Positions 25,356-32,738 of a stretch of DNA of 33,700 nucleotides are shown here, piece by piece (the stretch's first letter is position 1; the number at the start of each line of letters is the position of its first letter). Location: assembly GCA_947252455.1 (NCBI GenBank), contig CAMXVQ010000009.1:1-33700 (forward strand), in the 5' to 3' direction. The DNA comes from an uncultured Atopobium sp. (lineage in GTDB: Bacteria > Actinomycetota > Coriobacteriia > Coriobacteriales > Atopobiaceae). The translations under genes were made by a program, and so were the position numbers. The notes under the pieces are model-generated. The model did no database searches, was not told the origin of the DNA, and was given only the letters and a program-made list of their open reading frames with translations.

Positions 25356-26102
25356 TTAATCAATACACGTAACGGAAATACCATGAGAGGATAAAAGTTT
25401 TTGCTGTTCAACCGTTAAATTTGAATCGGTAATAACCTGTGAAACTTGCTTAAATGAAAACTGATGAACTAAACTTTGTTTGCTAAATTTACTTGAGTCT
25501 GTAAGTACTACCAGGTGATCAGCCGAATCACACATGTATTGGACAACCTCACAACGCATCATATCAACGCCCATAAAGCCCAAGGTTTCGTCAAACCCAT
25601 CTGTACCTGCAAAAAGCGTTTTGACATGAAAGAGTTTAATCATTTCTTTGAGCAAAGGGCCAACCGTTACCTCAGAATTTTGCTGGTAGATACCCCCAAG
25701 CAAGATAACCTGACAAGATGAATACTTGCGTGTGAAATTTGCAATAAAACATGAATTGGTAATAATACGCACGTTGTGACGATGCCGACAAATAGCCTCC
25801 GCCAACAATGCACAGGTAGAACCCGATTCAATCATAATTGTTTCGTTGTCTTCTACAAGTTTTACCGCTTCGGCGGCAATACGTTTTTTAATGTTGTAAT
25901 TATAAGAAAGCCTAATATTTAAGTCATCCCCGCTGTTGAGCACAGCAAAGCCGTGTTCACGATGAAGCAGACCTTTATGCTCTAACTTATTAAGATCTTT
26001 TCTAATGGTAACTTTTGACACGTTCAGTTTTTCGGATAACGTATTTACATCGATCTTTTTTTCTTGCGAAACTAGGCTAATTATTTGGTCTAATCTATCC
26101 AT
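25356..26102 (-). CDS. DeoR/GlpR-family transcriptional regulator
   Basis: 248 residues from the ATG at 26102 (GAGG 8 bases upstream; an ATG two codons earlier is too close). The winged HTH is at about 15-60 (VNTLSEKLNVSKVTIRKDL, EHKGLLHREHGFAVL). The DeoRC sensor domain carries IMIESGSTCALLAEAI, VRIITNSC, and FAGTDGFDETLGFMGVD. This family usually represses sugar operons and senses a phosphorylated intermediate. It is divergent from the activase gene, over a 131-bp region with TTTGTTTCGTTTT-like repeats that may be its own operator. Two regulators of different families for one pathway suggests dual control. Confidence 0.9.
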   Translation of the reverse strand: MDRLDQIISLVSQEKKIDVNTLSEKLNVSKVTIRKDLNKLEHKGLLHREHGFAVLNSGDDLNIRLSYNYNIKKRIAAEAVKLVEDNETIMIESGSTCALLAEAICRHRHNVRIITNSCFIANFTRKYSSCQVILLGGIYQQNSEVTVGPLLKEMIKLFHVKTLFAGTDGFDETLGFMGVDMMRCEVVQYMCDSADHLVVLTDSSKFSKQSLVHQFSFKQVSQVITDSNLTVEQQKLLSSHGISVTCID

Positions 26103-26233
26103 GTTCATCACCTCGTAAGTTATTTTATCAGATTAAAAGGAAAACAAAAGGAAATAGAATAATTGCAATCGTAATTGATTTTGTTTCGTTTTATGCTAGA
26201 GTGGTATTACGTAGGAAGGCAGGTGTGCACATA
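26103..26233. promoter_or_regulatory. Divergent control region between DeoR-type gene and activase
   Basis: 131 bases. It contains AAAACAAAAGGAAA near 26140-26153 and, in inverted orientation, TTTTGTTTCGTTTT near 26180-26193, typical of AT-rich DeoR-family operators. A TATGCT near 26193-26198 could be the -10 of the activase, but its -35 is weak. TTGCAATCGTAATTG at about 26162-26176 partly fits a cre consensus. Confidence 0.45.
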
Positions 26234-27007
26234 ATGCAAGAAAAAGGCTATATTTTTAATATACAACATTTTTCAATTCATGACGGGCCTGGCATTCGCA
26301 CGACCGTTTTTCTCAAAGGCTGCCCCCTGCGCTGTCCGTGGTGCTCTAATCCAGAGTCGCAAAGGTTTAAGCCAGAACCCATGCTTGATCCCGAAACTAA
26401 AAAGCCTTCGTGCGTTGGTGAAGAAAAAAGCGTGGACGAAATTATAGAAGACGTTGTCAAAGACATAGATTTTTATGAAGAATCGGGCGGTGGCCTTACA
26501 CTTTCGGGTGGAGAACCGCTTGCACAATTTGGTTTTGCACGGGCAATTTTGAAGCGTGCAAAGCAAGAACACATTCATACGGCGCTTGAAACAACAGCTT
26601 ATGTAGATCATCAAAAGTTCGTTGAAATTTTAAACTATGTAGACTTCATTTACACCGATCTTAAACATTATGATCCTCAAAAACATCGCAGCATAACCGC
26701 TGTGGATAATGAGCTCATCATAAAAAATATTAGCTATGCTTTTACGCATAATACTCATATTGTGTTGCGTATTCCCGTTATTCCCGATTTTAATAATTCA
26801 TTGGAAGACGCGGCGCAATTTGGGCAACTCTTTAAGAAGATGCACGTTAATAAAGTGCAGCTTCTTCCCTTTCATCAATTTGGTGAAAATAAATATAAAC
26901 TGCTCAAACGTGTATATCAAATGGGTAAGTACAAACCGCTTCACCCTGAAGACTTATACGATTATCGCGATGTTTTATGTAAGCAAGGTATTGATTGCTA
27001 TTTATAG
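26234..27007 (+). CDS. Glycyl-radical enzyme activating enzyme (radical SAM), lacking the ferredoxin insert
   Basis: 257 residues from the ATG at 26234 (AGGTG 8 bases upstream; upstream GTG codons at 26201 and 26225 are alternatives). The radical-SAM cluster motif is Cys30-x3-Cys34-x2-Cys37 (GCPLRCPWCSNPES). SAM-binding GGGLTLSGGEPLAQ and the activase motif YTDLKHYDPQKHR follow. It generates the Gly794 radical on its partner. Activases for dehydratase-type radical enzymes usually carry a ferredoxin-like insert with two more 4Fe-4S clusters after CSNPE; here only about 25 residues with a single Cys remain, so the size is like that of PflA. It is the only plus-strand gene in this cluster. Confidence 0.92.
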   Translation: MQEKGYIFNIQHFSIHDGPGIRTTVFLKGCPLRCPWCSNPESQRFKPEPMLDPETKKPSCVGEEKSVDEIIEDVVKDIDFYEESGGGLTLSGGEPLAQFGFARAILKRAKQEHIHTALETTAYVDHQKFVEILNYVDFIYTDLKHYDPQKHRSITAVDNELIIKNISYAFTHNTHIVLRIPVIPDFNNSLEDAAQFGQLFKKMHVNKVQLLPFHQFGENKYKLLKRVYQMGKYKPLHPEDLYDYRDVLCKQGIDCYL

Positions 27008-27047
27008 CAGGTGGCTGGCTACGCGAAAACTCTAGTTAAAACGTTAA

Positions 27048-27083
27048 AAATGTGGCGCATACCTTACGATATACGCCGCATTT
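27048..27083 (+). terminator. Weak hairpin after the activase gene
   Basis: A 10-bp stem AAATGTGGCG / CGCCGCATTT with one G-U pair, 41 bases past the stop. No proper T-tract follows, so termination is uncertain. Confidence 0.35.
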
Positions 27084-27100
27084 ATGTAAACGTTAGAACA

Positions 27101-27144
27101 AACAAAAAGCACGTACTTATGCTTATAAGCACATAAGTTCGTGC
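27101..27144 (-). terminator. Terminator overlapping the aminopeptidase stop codon
   Basis: Arms GCACGAACTTATG (27144-27132) and CATAAGTACGTGC (27121-27109) on the minus strand, one mismatch, followed by TTTTTGTTT. The stop codon of the M24 peptidase gene lies in the loop. Confidence 0.8.
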
Positions 27145-28256
27145 GTTGAGCCCGTAAAGAGCTCAAATCCGTGAGCAGTTACCAAACCAAAGTCCTCAAT
27201 ACGCACTCCAAACTTACCTGGAAGGTAAATACCTGGTTCAACAGTTACCACCGAGTTTTCAGGAAGCGGCTTGGTGTATTGTGGACGCAAATAGGGGCGC
27301 TCGTGAATTTCCAAACCAACGCCGTGACCAAGGCCGTGCTTAAAGTAGTCACCGTAACCTTGTTCGGCAATAATCGCTAACGCACGATTGTGCATATCGC
27401 TACCCAAATCACCAGGCATAATGCTGTCCTCAACCGTCTTTTGTGCACGACGAACCGTATCGTAGACAAGTTGCTGCTCTTCGCTTGGCGTGCCCATGCA
27501 AACCGTACGCGTCATATCGGTGTGGTAGTCATGCCATGCGGCACCAAAATCCATAACCACCATGTCGCCTTGTTGAAGCTTGCGCTCGCTTGGCTGACCA
27601 TGAGGATTTGCGCCGTTGGGGCCTGATATGGTGATGGTGTCAAACGCAAGCGCGTCCGCACCGTGGCTTAACATGTAATTATCAAGCTCAACTCTAAGCT
27701 CAAGCTCGCTCATACCAACCTTCATAAAATTGAGCATGTGCGTAAAGCCAGCATCGGTAATGCTTTGAGCATGTTTCATAGCGTCAACTTCGACCTGATC
27801 TTTTACCATACGCAGATCGGCAATATCACCATGCATACGAGGGATATCAACAGAAATTGAATGTGCATGAGCAAAGGTTACAAAGCTGTCCAAAAATGCA
27901 ATGTCACAGGTGTCTTCAAGTGCAACGATGTGCGAGCGCGTTTGATAGGCATGCTGAGCAGCCCAATCAGCAGGATTAATATCATCCATATCAATAACCC
28001 AAGGAGTATTGGGGCCAAGTTTAGTAATGAACGTGTTGTAGTATCTTGAATCGGTGTGTAGCCAAAGCCCATCTTGTGTAATGAAAGCTGTGTGGGCTAT
28101 TTCAAAATCAAATGTGCGCTCGGTACCCAAAAGCCAACGTAAGTCGGGGTTATTCCTAAGAATAACACCATCATAGCCACGCTCGTCCATAAGCGCGCGA
28201 AAACGCGCAACGCGCGTGCTACACACATCGTCAACTGTTGCATCCATAGTATCCAT
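27123..28256 (-). CDS. M24 family aminopeptidase/prolidase (Xaa-Pro)
   Basis: 377 residues. The N-terminal creatinase-like domain (about 15-145) precedes the pita-bread catalytic domain. All five metal ligands are visible: Asp236 and Asp247 (MDFGAAWHDYHTDMTR), His311 (GLGHGVGLEIHE), Glu340 (VTVEPGIYLPG) and Glu354 (GVRIEDFG). The enzyme removes or splits Xaa-Pro bonds in the cytoplasm; aminopeptidase P versus prolidase cannot be told apart. GGAGG is 5 bases before the ATG. It is monocistronic and unrelated in function to its PTS neighbours. Confidence 0.92.
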   Translation of the reverse strand: MDTMDATVDDVCSTRVARFRALMDERGYDGVILRNNPDLRWLLGTERTFDFEIAHTAFITQDGLWLHTDSRYYNTFITKLGPNTPWVIDMDDINPADWAAQHAYQTRSHIVALEDTCDIAFLDSFVTFAHAHSISVDIPRMHGDIADLRMVKDQVEVDAMKHAQSITDAGFTHMLNFMKVGMSELELRVELDNYMLSHGADALAFDTITISGPNGANPHGQPSERKLQQGDMVVMDFGAAWHDYHTDMTRTVCMGTPSEEQQLVYDTVRRAQKTVEDSIMPGDLGSDMHNRALAIIAEQGYGDYFKHGLGHGVGLEIHERPYLRPQYTKPLPENSVVTVEPGIYLPGKFGVRIEDFGLVTAHGFELFTGSTHELMCL

Positions 28257-28363
28257 GTAAACCTCCGCTTGTATGGTAATGTAGGCAATTATGTTATGGT
28301 TTTAGGCTATCACATATTTGCAACTGTACACAAATTCTTTGAGGTTAATGTGTTAGGCGGCTG

Positions 28364-28414
28364 CTTAAAAATAAAAGCAAGTGGCTCTGGCTTTAGCACC
28401 AGAGCCGCTTTCCT
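28364..28414 (-). repeat. 51-nt terminator-like direct repeat, copy 1
   Basis: Matches 32996-33046 at 47 of 51 positions in the same orientation. It contains a 12-bp stem (AAGTGGCTCTGG / CCAGAGCCGCTT on the plus strand) and, on the minus strand, is followed by TTGCTTTTATTTTT. It lies downstream of the second mannose-type PTS operon and probably ends its transcript. Confidence 0.8.
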
Positions 28415-28471
28415 CATCAGTATAGTAATATTAAGATGCAAACAAGTTACAAAAAGATACACTATACGAAC

Positions 28472-28518
28472 GAGTGGGCGAAAGAAGTCAGGACAACGTC
28501 TGAAGTGGTCGCCCACTC
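28472..28518. repeat. 47-nt inverted repeat, structured element of unknown role
   Basis: Perfect 10-bp outer arms GAGTGGGCGA (28472-28481) and TCGCCCACTC (28509-28518). Inside, TCAGGAC/GTCTGA form a second short stem. There is no adjacent T-run, so it is not a plain terminator. It could be an operator, an RNA structure or a recombination relic. Confidence 0.6.
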
Positions 28519-28648
28519 TATACACTTAGTCACACGCAACACGAGCCATATAACCCACGTTGTCACAAACAACACCTATGAACGCATATATACATAGCAA
28601 ACAATTGAGGCAATAGCTCAAGAGCTAACACGCATATTATGTTAACGG

Positions 28649-29452
28649 TTAAAACGCCTTTATAAACGTACCTACAAACGCAAATACAATAGTAAAGAGG
28701 AGCAAAAACGTGGCGCTTTTCTTCTTTTGCAAGAAATAAAACATGAGCATCGTATAACCAAGTGCCAGAATGCCAGGAAAGATTTGATCAAGATATTTTT
28801 GTATCTCAAACGCTTGTTCGCTAATAGTAAAGCTAAAAGCTGTCTTTAAATCAACCATTGAAGCAGTCATGGCACCAACTACCGCCAAACCAACAATATT
28901 TGCTGCTTTTGATATCTTTTGCATGATATTCATATCACCGGCATTAGATATCATCGAAACACCAAACTTATACCCCCAAGCAGTACCAAAATAACGAATA
29001 ATAAGATGAGGCACATTAAACAAAACAAGAAATACTATCGGCGCCAAAATATTACCTTGTTGTGCCATAGACAACGCAATACCTGTTGCAATAACCCTGA
29101 GCGTACCCCAGAAAAACGAATCACCTATACCTGCAAGAGGACCCATCAGGCCAACCTTAACGTTGTTTATAATGGAGTAATCAAAGTTCTTTGTTTCGCT
29201 CGCTTTCTTTTCAATAGCTGCAGTAACACCCATGATAAAAGAAACCAGATGTGGCGTTGTGTTGAAAATTTCCATGTGACGCACTAATGCCTGTGCCTGA
29301 GCTTCTTTGGTTTTATAAAATCGCTTAATAGCAGGCCACATAGCAACAGCATAACCCAATGCTTGCTGGCGTTCGTAATTGTAACAATTCTCAAGTATAA
29401 AGGAGCTAAAAAACATTTCTTTAAAGAGTTTATTTTCTTCTTGTTTATTCAT
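28649..29452 (-). CDS. PTS mannose-family subunit IID, second system
   Basis: 267 residues from the ATG at 29452, with GGGGAGG 8 bases upstream. Features are LENCYNYERQQALGYAVAMWP, MGVTAAIEKKA, NVKVGLMGPLAGIGDSFFWGTLRV and several C-terminal membrane segments. It overlaps the IIC stop by 8 bases (ATGAATAA), so translation is probably coupled. It differs clearly from the manN product at 15.5-16.4 kb and belongs to the branch of mannose-family permeases for other substrates (amino sugars, sorbose, fructosyl-amino acids). It is the last gene of the SIS-IIB-IIC-IID run. Confidence 0.92.
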   Translation of the reverse strand: MNKQEENKLFKEMFFSSFILENCYNYERQQALGYAVAMWPAIKRFYKTKEAQAQALVRHMEIFNTTPHLVSFIMGVTAAIEKKASETKNFDYSIINNVKVGLMGPLAGIGDSFFWGTLRVIATGIALSMAQQGNILAPIVFLVLFNVPHLIIRYFGTAWGYKFGVSMISNAGDMNIMQKISKAANIVGLAVVGAMTASMVDLKTAFSFTISEQAFEIQKYLDQIFPGILALGYTMLMFYFLQKKKSATFLLLFTIVFAFVGTFIKAF

Positions 29453-30233
29453 CGAACAAACCTCCCCAAGAATCATCACTTGCAATTTCCTTTTGTTCTA
29501 CAGCATGTGTTTCGGAATTTTTTTCAAAAACAACAATATAAGCAATGCCAACTGCAAATAAAGTAATTGCCATAATCGGTAGCTTAAGATACGTCACTGC
29601 GATAAATCCCAAGATGAAATAAATGACATTTTTCTTATCCATCATAGGCTGAAGCAATAATGCAAAACCAACGGCTGGTAAGATTTTTCCACAAAGCTCA
29701 AGAGAAGTCATGACCAAAGGAGGTATTGCTGCAACAAATACCTGAACTGCTTCAGAACCAAATACAATTGCTATAAAGCCTACTGCAAAATACATTGCGC
29801 TTTGTAAAATTAAACCTAACCAATTCAAGAGCTTCATTTTGACGATATCGTCATTTTTGGCAAATATAACAGCTAGATTCATAAATTGGCTTCGTACGAT
29901 AAATAAAACAACTTTGATTGATTGAGCTAAAATCGCAATAGGTAGCGCAAGAGTTAAAGCAATTTCAGGTCCGCTACCCGTAATAAGAGCAAATGCAGTT
30001 CCCAAACCAGCGCCTACAAGCACATCAGGCGGTACTGAGCCACCAATTTGAATAGCACCCATGAACACTAATTCAAGCGTTGCACCAATTAAGACTCCAT
30101 TAAGAGGGTCACCTAGACCAAGACCTATACAAAACGAAACAACAAGAGGTCTGATAACCATTGGAGTTCCAAGGGCTTTTTCAAAAAACCATAGTAGAAA
30201 TAATATACTACCAACAATCAATGCATTTATCAT
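29445..30233 (-). CDS. PTS mannose-family subunit IIC, second system
   Basis: 262 residues, about 7-8 membrane segments. Family features are TPMVIRPLVVSFCIGLGLGD, GVLIGATLELVFMGAIQIGG and SVPPDVLVGAGLGTAFAL. The C-terminal tail is acidic (ASDDSWGGLFDE) and overlaps the IID start. AGGAGG lies a few bases before the ATG. It works with the IIB at 30.2-30.7 kb and the downstream IID; the phosphate donor IIA is not encoded in this operon. Confidence 0.93.
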   Translation of the reverse strand: MINALIVGSILFLLWFFEKALGTPMVIRPLVVSFCIGLGLGDPLNGVLIGATLELVFMGAIQIGGSVPPDVLVGAGLGTAFALITGSGPEIALTLALPIAILAQSIKVVLFIVRSQFMNLAVIFAKNDDIVKMKLLNWLGLILQSAMYFAVGFIAIVFGSEAVQVFVAAIPPLVMTSLELCGKILPAVGFALLLQPMMDKKNVIYFILGFIAVTYLKLPIMAITLFAVGIAYIVVFEKNSETHAVEQKEIASDDSWGGLFDE

Positions 30234-30244
30234 GTTTCCTCCTA

Positions 30245-30724
30245 TTAAAACTTTGACCTGAGTGTCTTATAATCTTGTGATTGTTCTGCAGGAGTTTGAC
30301 GTACATCTATATCTACATTCTCTTTGTATAAAAGATCTAAAAAGTTAACTTCTTCAGGTGTTAAATACACAGCTTTGCTAAATTCTTTTGCCTCCTCTTT
30401 ATGCATAGATCCACCCAAGTTTAATACCGGCTTTGTTTCCAAAAGCTTATACAACTCATAAGCTGACTTTGCAGATGACACCACAACAAATACCTTTATA
30501 TCTGCCAATTTAGGATTTTGCAAAAGAAGAGCTGCATCAGAAATTGATTTAATAGCAACTTTGACACCTTGGGGCACTGCCATTTTAATTACCGGTTTTC
30601 GAAATGTATCGTTGCATACATCATCATCTGCAATAACAATAGCTTGATACTTAAGAAAAGCTTTCCAGCTGTATGCAACTTGCCCGTGTACCAGACGATC
30701 ATCTATTCGTACCATTTGTATCAT
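30245..30724 (-). CDS. PTS mannose-family subunit IIB, second system
   Basis: 159 residues from the ATG at 30724 (GGAGG 6 bases upstream; earlier ATGs overlap the ribosome binding site). The phosphorylated residue is His13 in RIDDRLVHGQVAYSW. Further conserved parts are IVIADDDVCNDTFRKPVIKMAVP and VLNLGGSMHKEE. It is a stand-alone IIB, unlike the IIAB fusion of the man operon. No gene for a cognate IIA lies near, so phosphate must come from another IIA, for example the IIA domain at 17.3-18.2 kb or a gene outside the window. Confidence 0.93.
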   Translation of the reverse strand: MIQMVRIDDRLVHGQVAYSWKAFLKYQAIVIADDDVCNDTFRKPVIKMAVPQGVKVAIKSISDAALLLQNPKLADIKVFVVVSSAKSAYELYKLLETKPVLNLGGSMHKEEAKEFSKAVYLTPEEVNFLDLLYKENVDIDVRQTPAEQSQDYKTLRSKF

Positions 30725-30781
30725 ATACATCCTCCGTTTCATTAACGTTTCTTTACCTAATACTCCATATGCACCCCTTTC

Positions 30782-31822
30782 TTAAAGCGTTTTTGAAATA
30801 TAAGAATTTAAATTAGAATAAATGGGTTGTGTTAAATCTCTTTTGTTAAGTTCAGCAAACCAATAAGCTATGTACTGAGCGAAACAAGCTACCTCAAGAA
30901 AATAAAAAAACATGTCACAACTATTAAGTTCAACAGAAGGTGTTGTTGACGGACCAATAATAACAACGTTATTGCTAATCTCAGTTGTTATAAATTTAGA
31001 GATTTTTCCCACTTTATCTGTGTCTTGACCACTTGATAAGATAAAAAAGCACGTATCATTATCAAAAGAATTTTGCGGTCCATGAATAACTTCTTCGAGC
31101 TCATACGATGATGAGACTTTAGGAATCATCTCCAAAAATTTTAGATTTATCTCCTTGCACAGCGGATATAAAATTCCATCACCAATTACGACAAATTTGC
31201 TGTTTGCCAGAAAACGAGCACCATTAAGCTCAAACCAATCAGACGCAAGACTTTTAATTCTATCCAAATTAGAAATGACAGCATGGGCATCTGCAAAATA
31301 GGGCTGTATATGCGCTTTATCGGAGTAACTTAAATTTAATCCAAGCATACATAAAATCAAAGATGTGCAGCTATAGCCAATAGTTCGATAAATAAATTCT
31401 TCATGTCCCGTATACATATCTATACAAAAATCAGCCGATGTGGCAATTGGTCCATCCATGTTCTCGGTAAGCGCAAGTGTTGTATAGCCCTTTTGTTTGG
31501 CAAGAAGAAGATTTTCATATACTAATTTAGTTGAACCCCCTTGCGAAACGAAAATAAAAAGATCATCAGCTGAAAAATTATAATAATTAAAATTATGCTT
31601 AAACTCATTGGGTAAGAAAACATCACATGGGATACAGGCTTGTTCGGTAAGAAAATACTGTGCAACTAAGCCCGCATTATATGAGGTACCAGAACCAATT
31701 ATATGCATTTTTTTATAGTGCTGTTTAAAAAGTTCCTCGCATAAAGTTTCGGAATTCTCATAGACAGAAAGTATTGATGAGAGACATGCAGGTATTCTAT
31801 CTATACAATCAATCAGTTTCAT
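30782..31822 (-). CDS. SIS-domain sugar isomerase/deglycase
   Basis: 346 residues with two SIS (sugar isomerase) domains, similar to the isomerase half of GlmS and to AgaS/FrlB/GfrF-type enzymes. Sugar-phosphate motifs are IIGSGTSYNAG (41-51) and FVSQGGSTK (91-99). The catalytic region SYELEEVIHGPQ (239-250) has the Glu and His-Gly-Pro of the GlmS group. There is no glutaminase domain, so it is not GlmS itself. Coupled to a mannose-family PTS and a HutC-type regulator, it likely releases an amine or amino acid from an imported 6-phospho amino sugar or Amadori compound. It is the first gene of the operon, with AGGAGG before the ATG. The exact substrate is unknown. Confidence 0.85.
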   Translation of the reverse strand: MKLIDCIDRIPACLSSILSVYENSETLCEELFKQHYKKMHIIGSGTSYNAGLVAQYFLTEQACIPCDVFLPNEFKHNFNYYNFSADDLFIFVSQGGSTKLVYENLLLAKQKGYTTLALTENMDGPIATSADFCIDMYTGHEEFIYRTIGYSCTSLILCMLGLNLSYSDKAHIQPYFADAHAVISNLDRIKSLASDWFELNGARFLANSKFVVIGDGILYPLCKEINLKFLEMIPKVSSSYELEEVIHGPQNSFDNDTCFFILSSGQDTDKVGKISKFITTEISNNVVIIGPSTTPSVELNSCDMFFYFLEVACFAQYIAYWFAELNKRDLTQPIYSNLNSYISKTL

Positions 31823-31985
31823 AAAACCTCCTAATTTGTATGTATCTATAAACTAGCATACCTTTTTTGTATATACAAGTATTATTTTTAATTGATGAAA
31901 TTTATTTTGCATACGGTAGATTTGTATACTTAAATGTACTTTTTCTTATGAATTGGTTACAATAAAACCAATCTAAGGAGGCACT
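31823..31985. promoter_or_regulatory. Divergent SIS/GntR control region with HutC-type operator
   Basis: 163 very AT-rich bases between the divergent SIS and gntR genes. A perfect palindrome TTGTATATACAA lies at 31867-31878 and contains GT-A-TA-T-AC, the HutC-subfamily consensus. It could overlap a -35 element (TTGTAT) of the SIS operon. On the plus strand TATACT at 31925-31930 could be the gntR -10, and AAGGAGG precedes the gntR start. Autoregulation plus repression of the SIS operon is inferred. Confidence 0.6.
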
Positions 31986-32711
31986 ATGGCAAAGATTGCG
32001 CGGTATCAACAAATCATAAATGATCTGGCACACCAAATTGCTATTGGAAAATATCGTGTTAATGACAAGCTACCAACCGAAGCTCAATTAGCACTTGATT
32101 ATTGCGTCAGTAGAATGACTGTAAATAAAGCCTTATCCCAGATGGAAAACAAAGATCTTATATATAAAGTTCAAGGAAGCGGTACGTTTGTAAAAGAGAG
32201 TACTATTCATAAACAATTTGGATCTTCTGTAAGCTTTTCGAGTGATGTAAACCTCAAAGGTGAGAAACCGGGTTCTTTGTTATTGCAATATAGATTACTT
32301 GATCCGCAATCCTTTCCTGCTATTGCTTCAAAATTATGTATCCCTATGGATAACGAGATTATATATTTTGAAAGATTGCGGACGGCAGATGATACGCGCG
32401 TGGCAATTAGTCATACCTATATTGCAACTAATGTGGTTCCCTCTATAGCTCTAGATGAACTAAATAGATCGTTTTATGCATTTCTAGAAAAAAAGTACGA
32501 TATTAAACCCCAGTGTACAAACTATGAAGTAGCGGCAACAATTCCCACAAAAGAGCAGGCAAAACTTCTAGAGATTAGCAATGAGGCACTTTTAAAGGTT
32601 TCCCATACCAGTTTTACTCAAAATGAAGTTCCCTTTGAATATAATGAAACTTATTATCTGGGAAATAAATTTACATACACAACAAAGAATGATTGTATTA
32701 AACTGCGATAA
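31986..32711 (+). CDS. GntR-family regulator, HutC subfamily (UTRA domain)
   Basis: 241 residues. The N-terminal winged HTH (about 5-70) has the GntR pattern IAIGKYRVNDKLPTEAQLA, SRMTVNKALSQMENKDLIY and VQGSGTFV. The UTRA ligand domain (about 90-240) has IIYFERLRTADD and EVPFEYNETYYLG. UTRA proteins bind phosphorylated or amino sugars and similar ligands. AAGGAGG lies 6 bases before the ATG. It is divergent from the SIS-PTS operon, the usual place for its local repressor. The nearest functional parallel is FrlR/YvoA-type control of fructosyl-amine or N-acetylglucosamine uptake. Confidence 0.92.
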   Translation: MAKIARYQQIINDLAHQIAIGKYRVNDKLPTEAQLALDYCVSRMTVNKALSQMENKDLIYKVQGSGTFVKESTIHKQFGSSVSFSSDVNLKGEKPGSLLLQYRLLDPQSFPAIASKLCIPMDNEIIYFERLRTADDTRVAISHTYIATNVVPSIALDELNRSFYAFLEKKYDIKPQCTNYEVAATIPTKEQAKLLEISNEALLKVSHTSFTQNEVPFEYNETYYLGNKFTYTTKNDCIKLR

Positions 32712-32738
32712 TGATATATCACGCTCAACATAGGGAGG

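Larger units (their letters stand above)
28257..28648. other. Intergenic region upstream of the aminopeptidase
   Basis: About 390 bases with no supported ORF. It holds the 51-nt terminator-like repeat copy 1 (28364-28414), a long inverted repeat (28472-28518) and a small TAGCTC/GAGCTA hairpin near 28614-28627. The aminopeptidase promoter should be in 28260-28360, but no clear pair of boxes was found. Confidence 0.6.
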
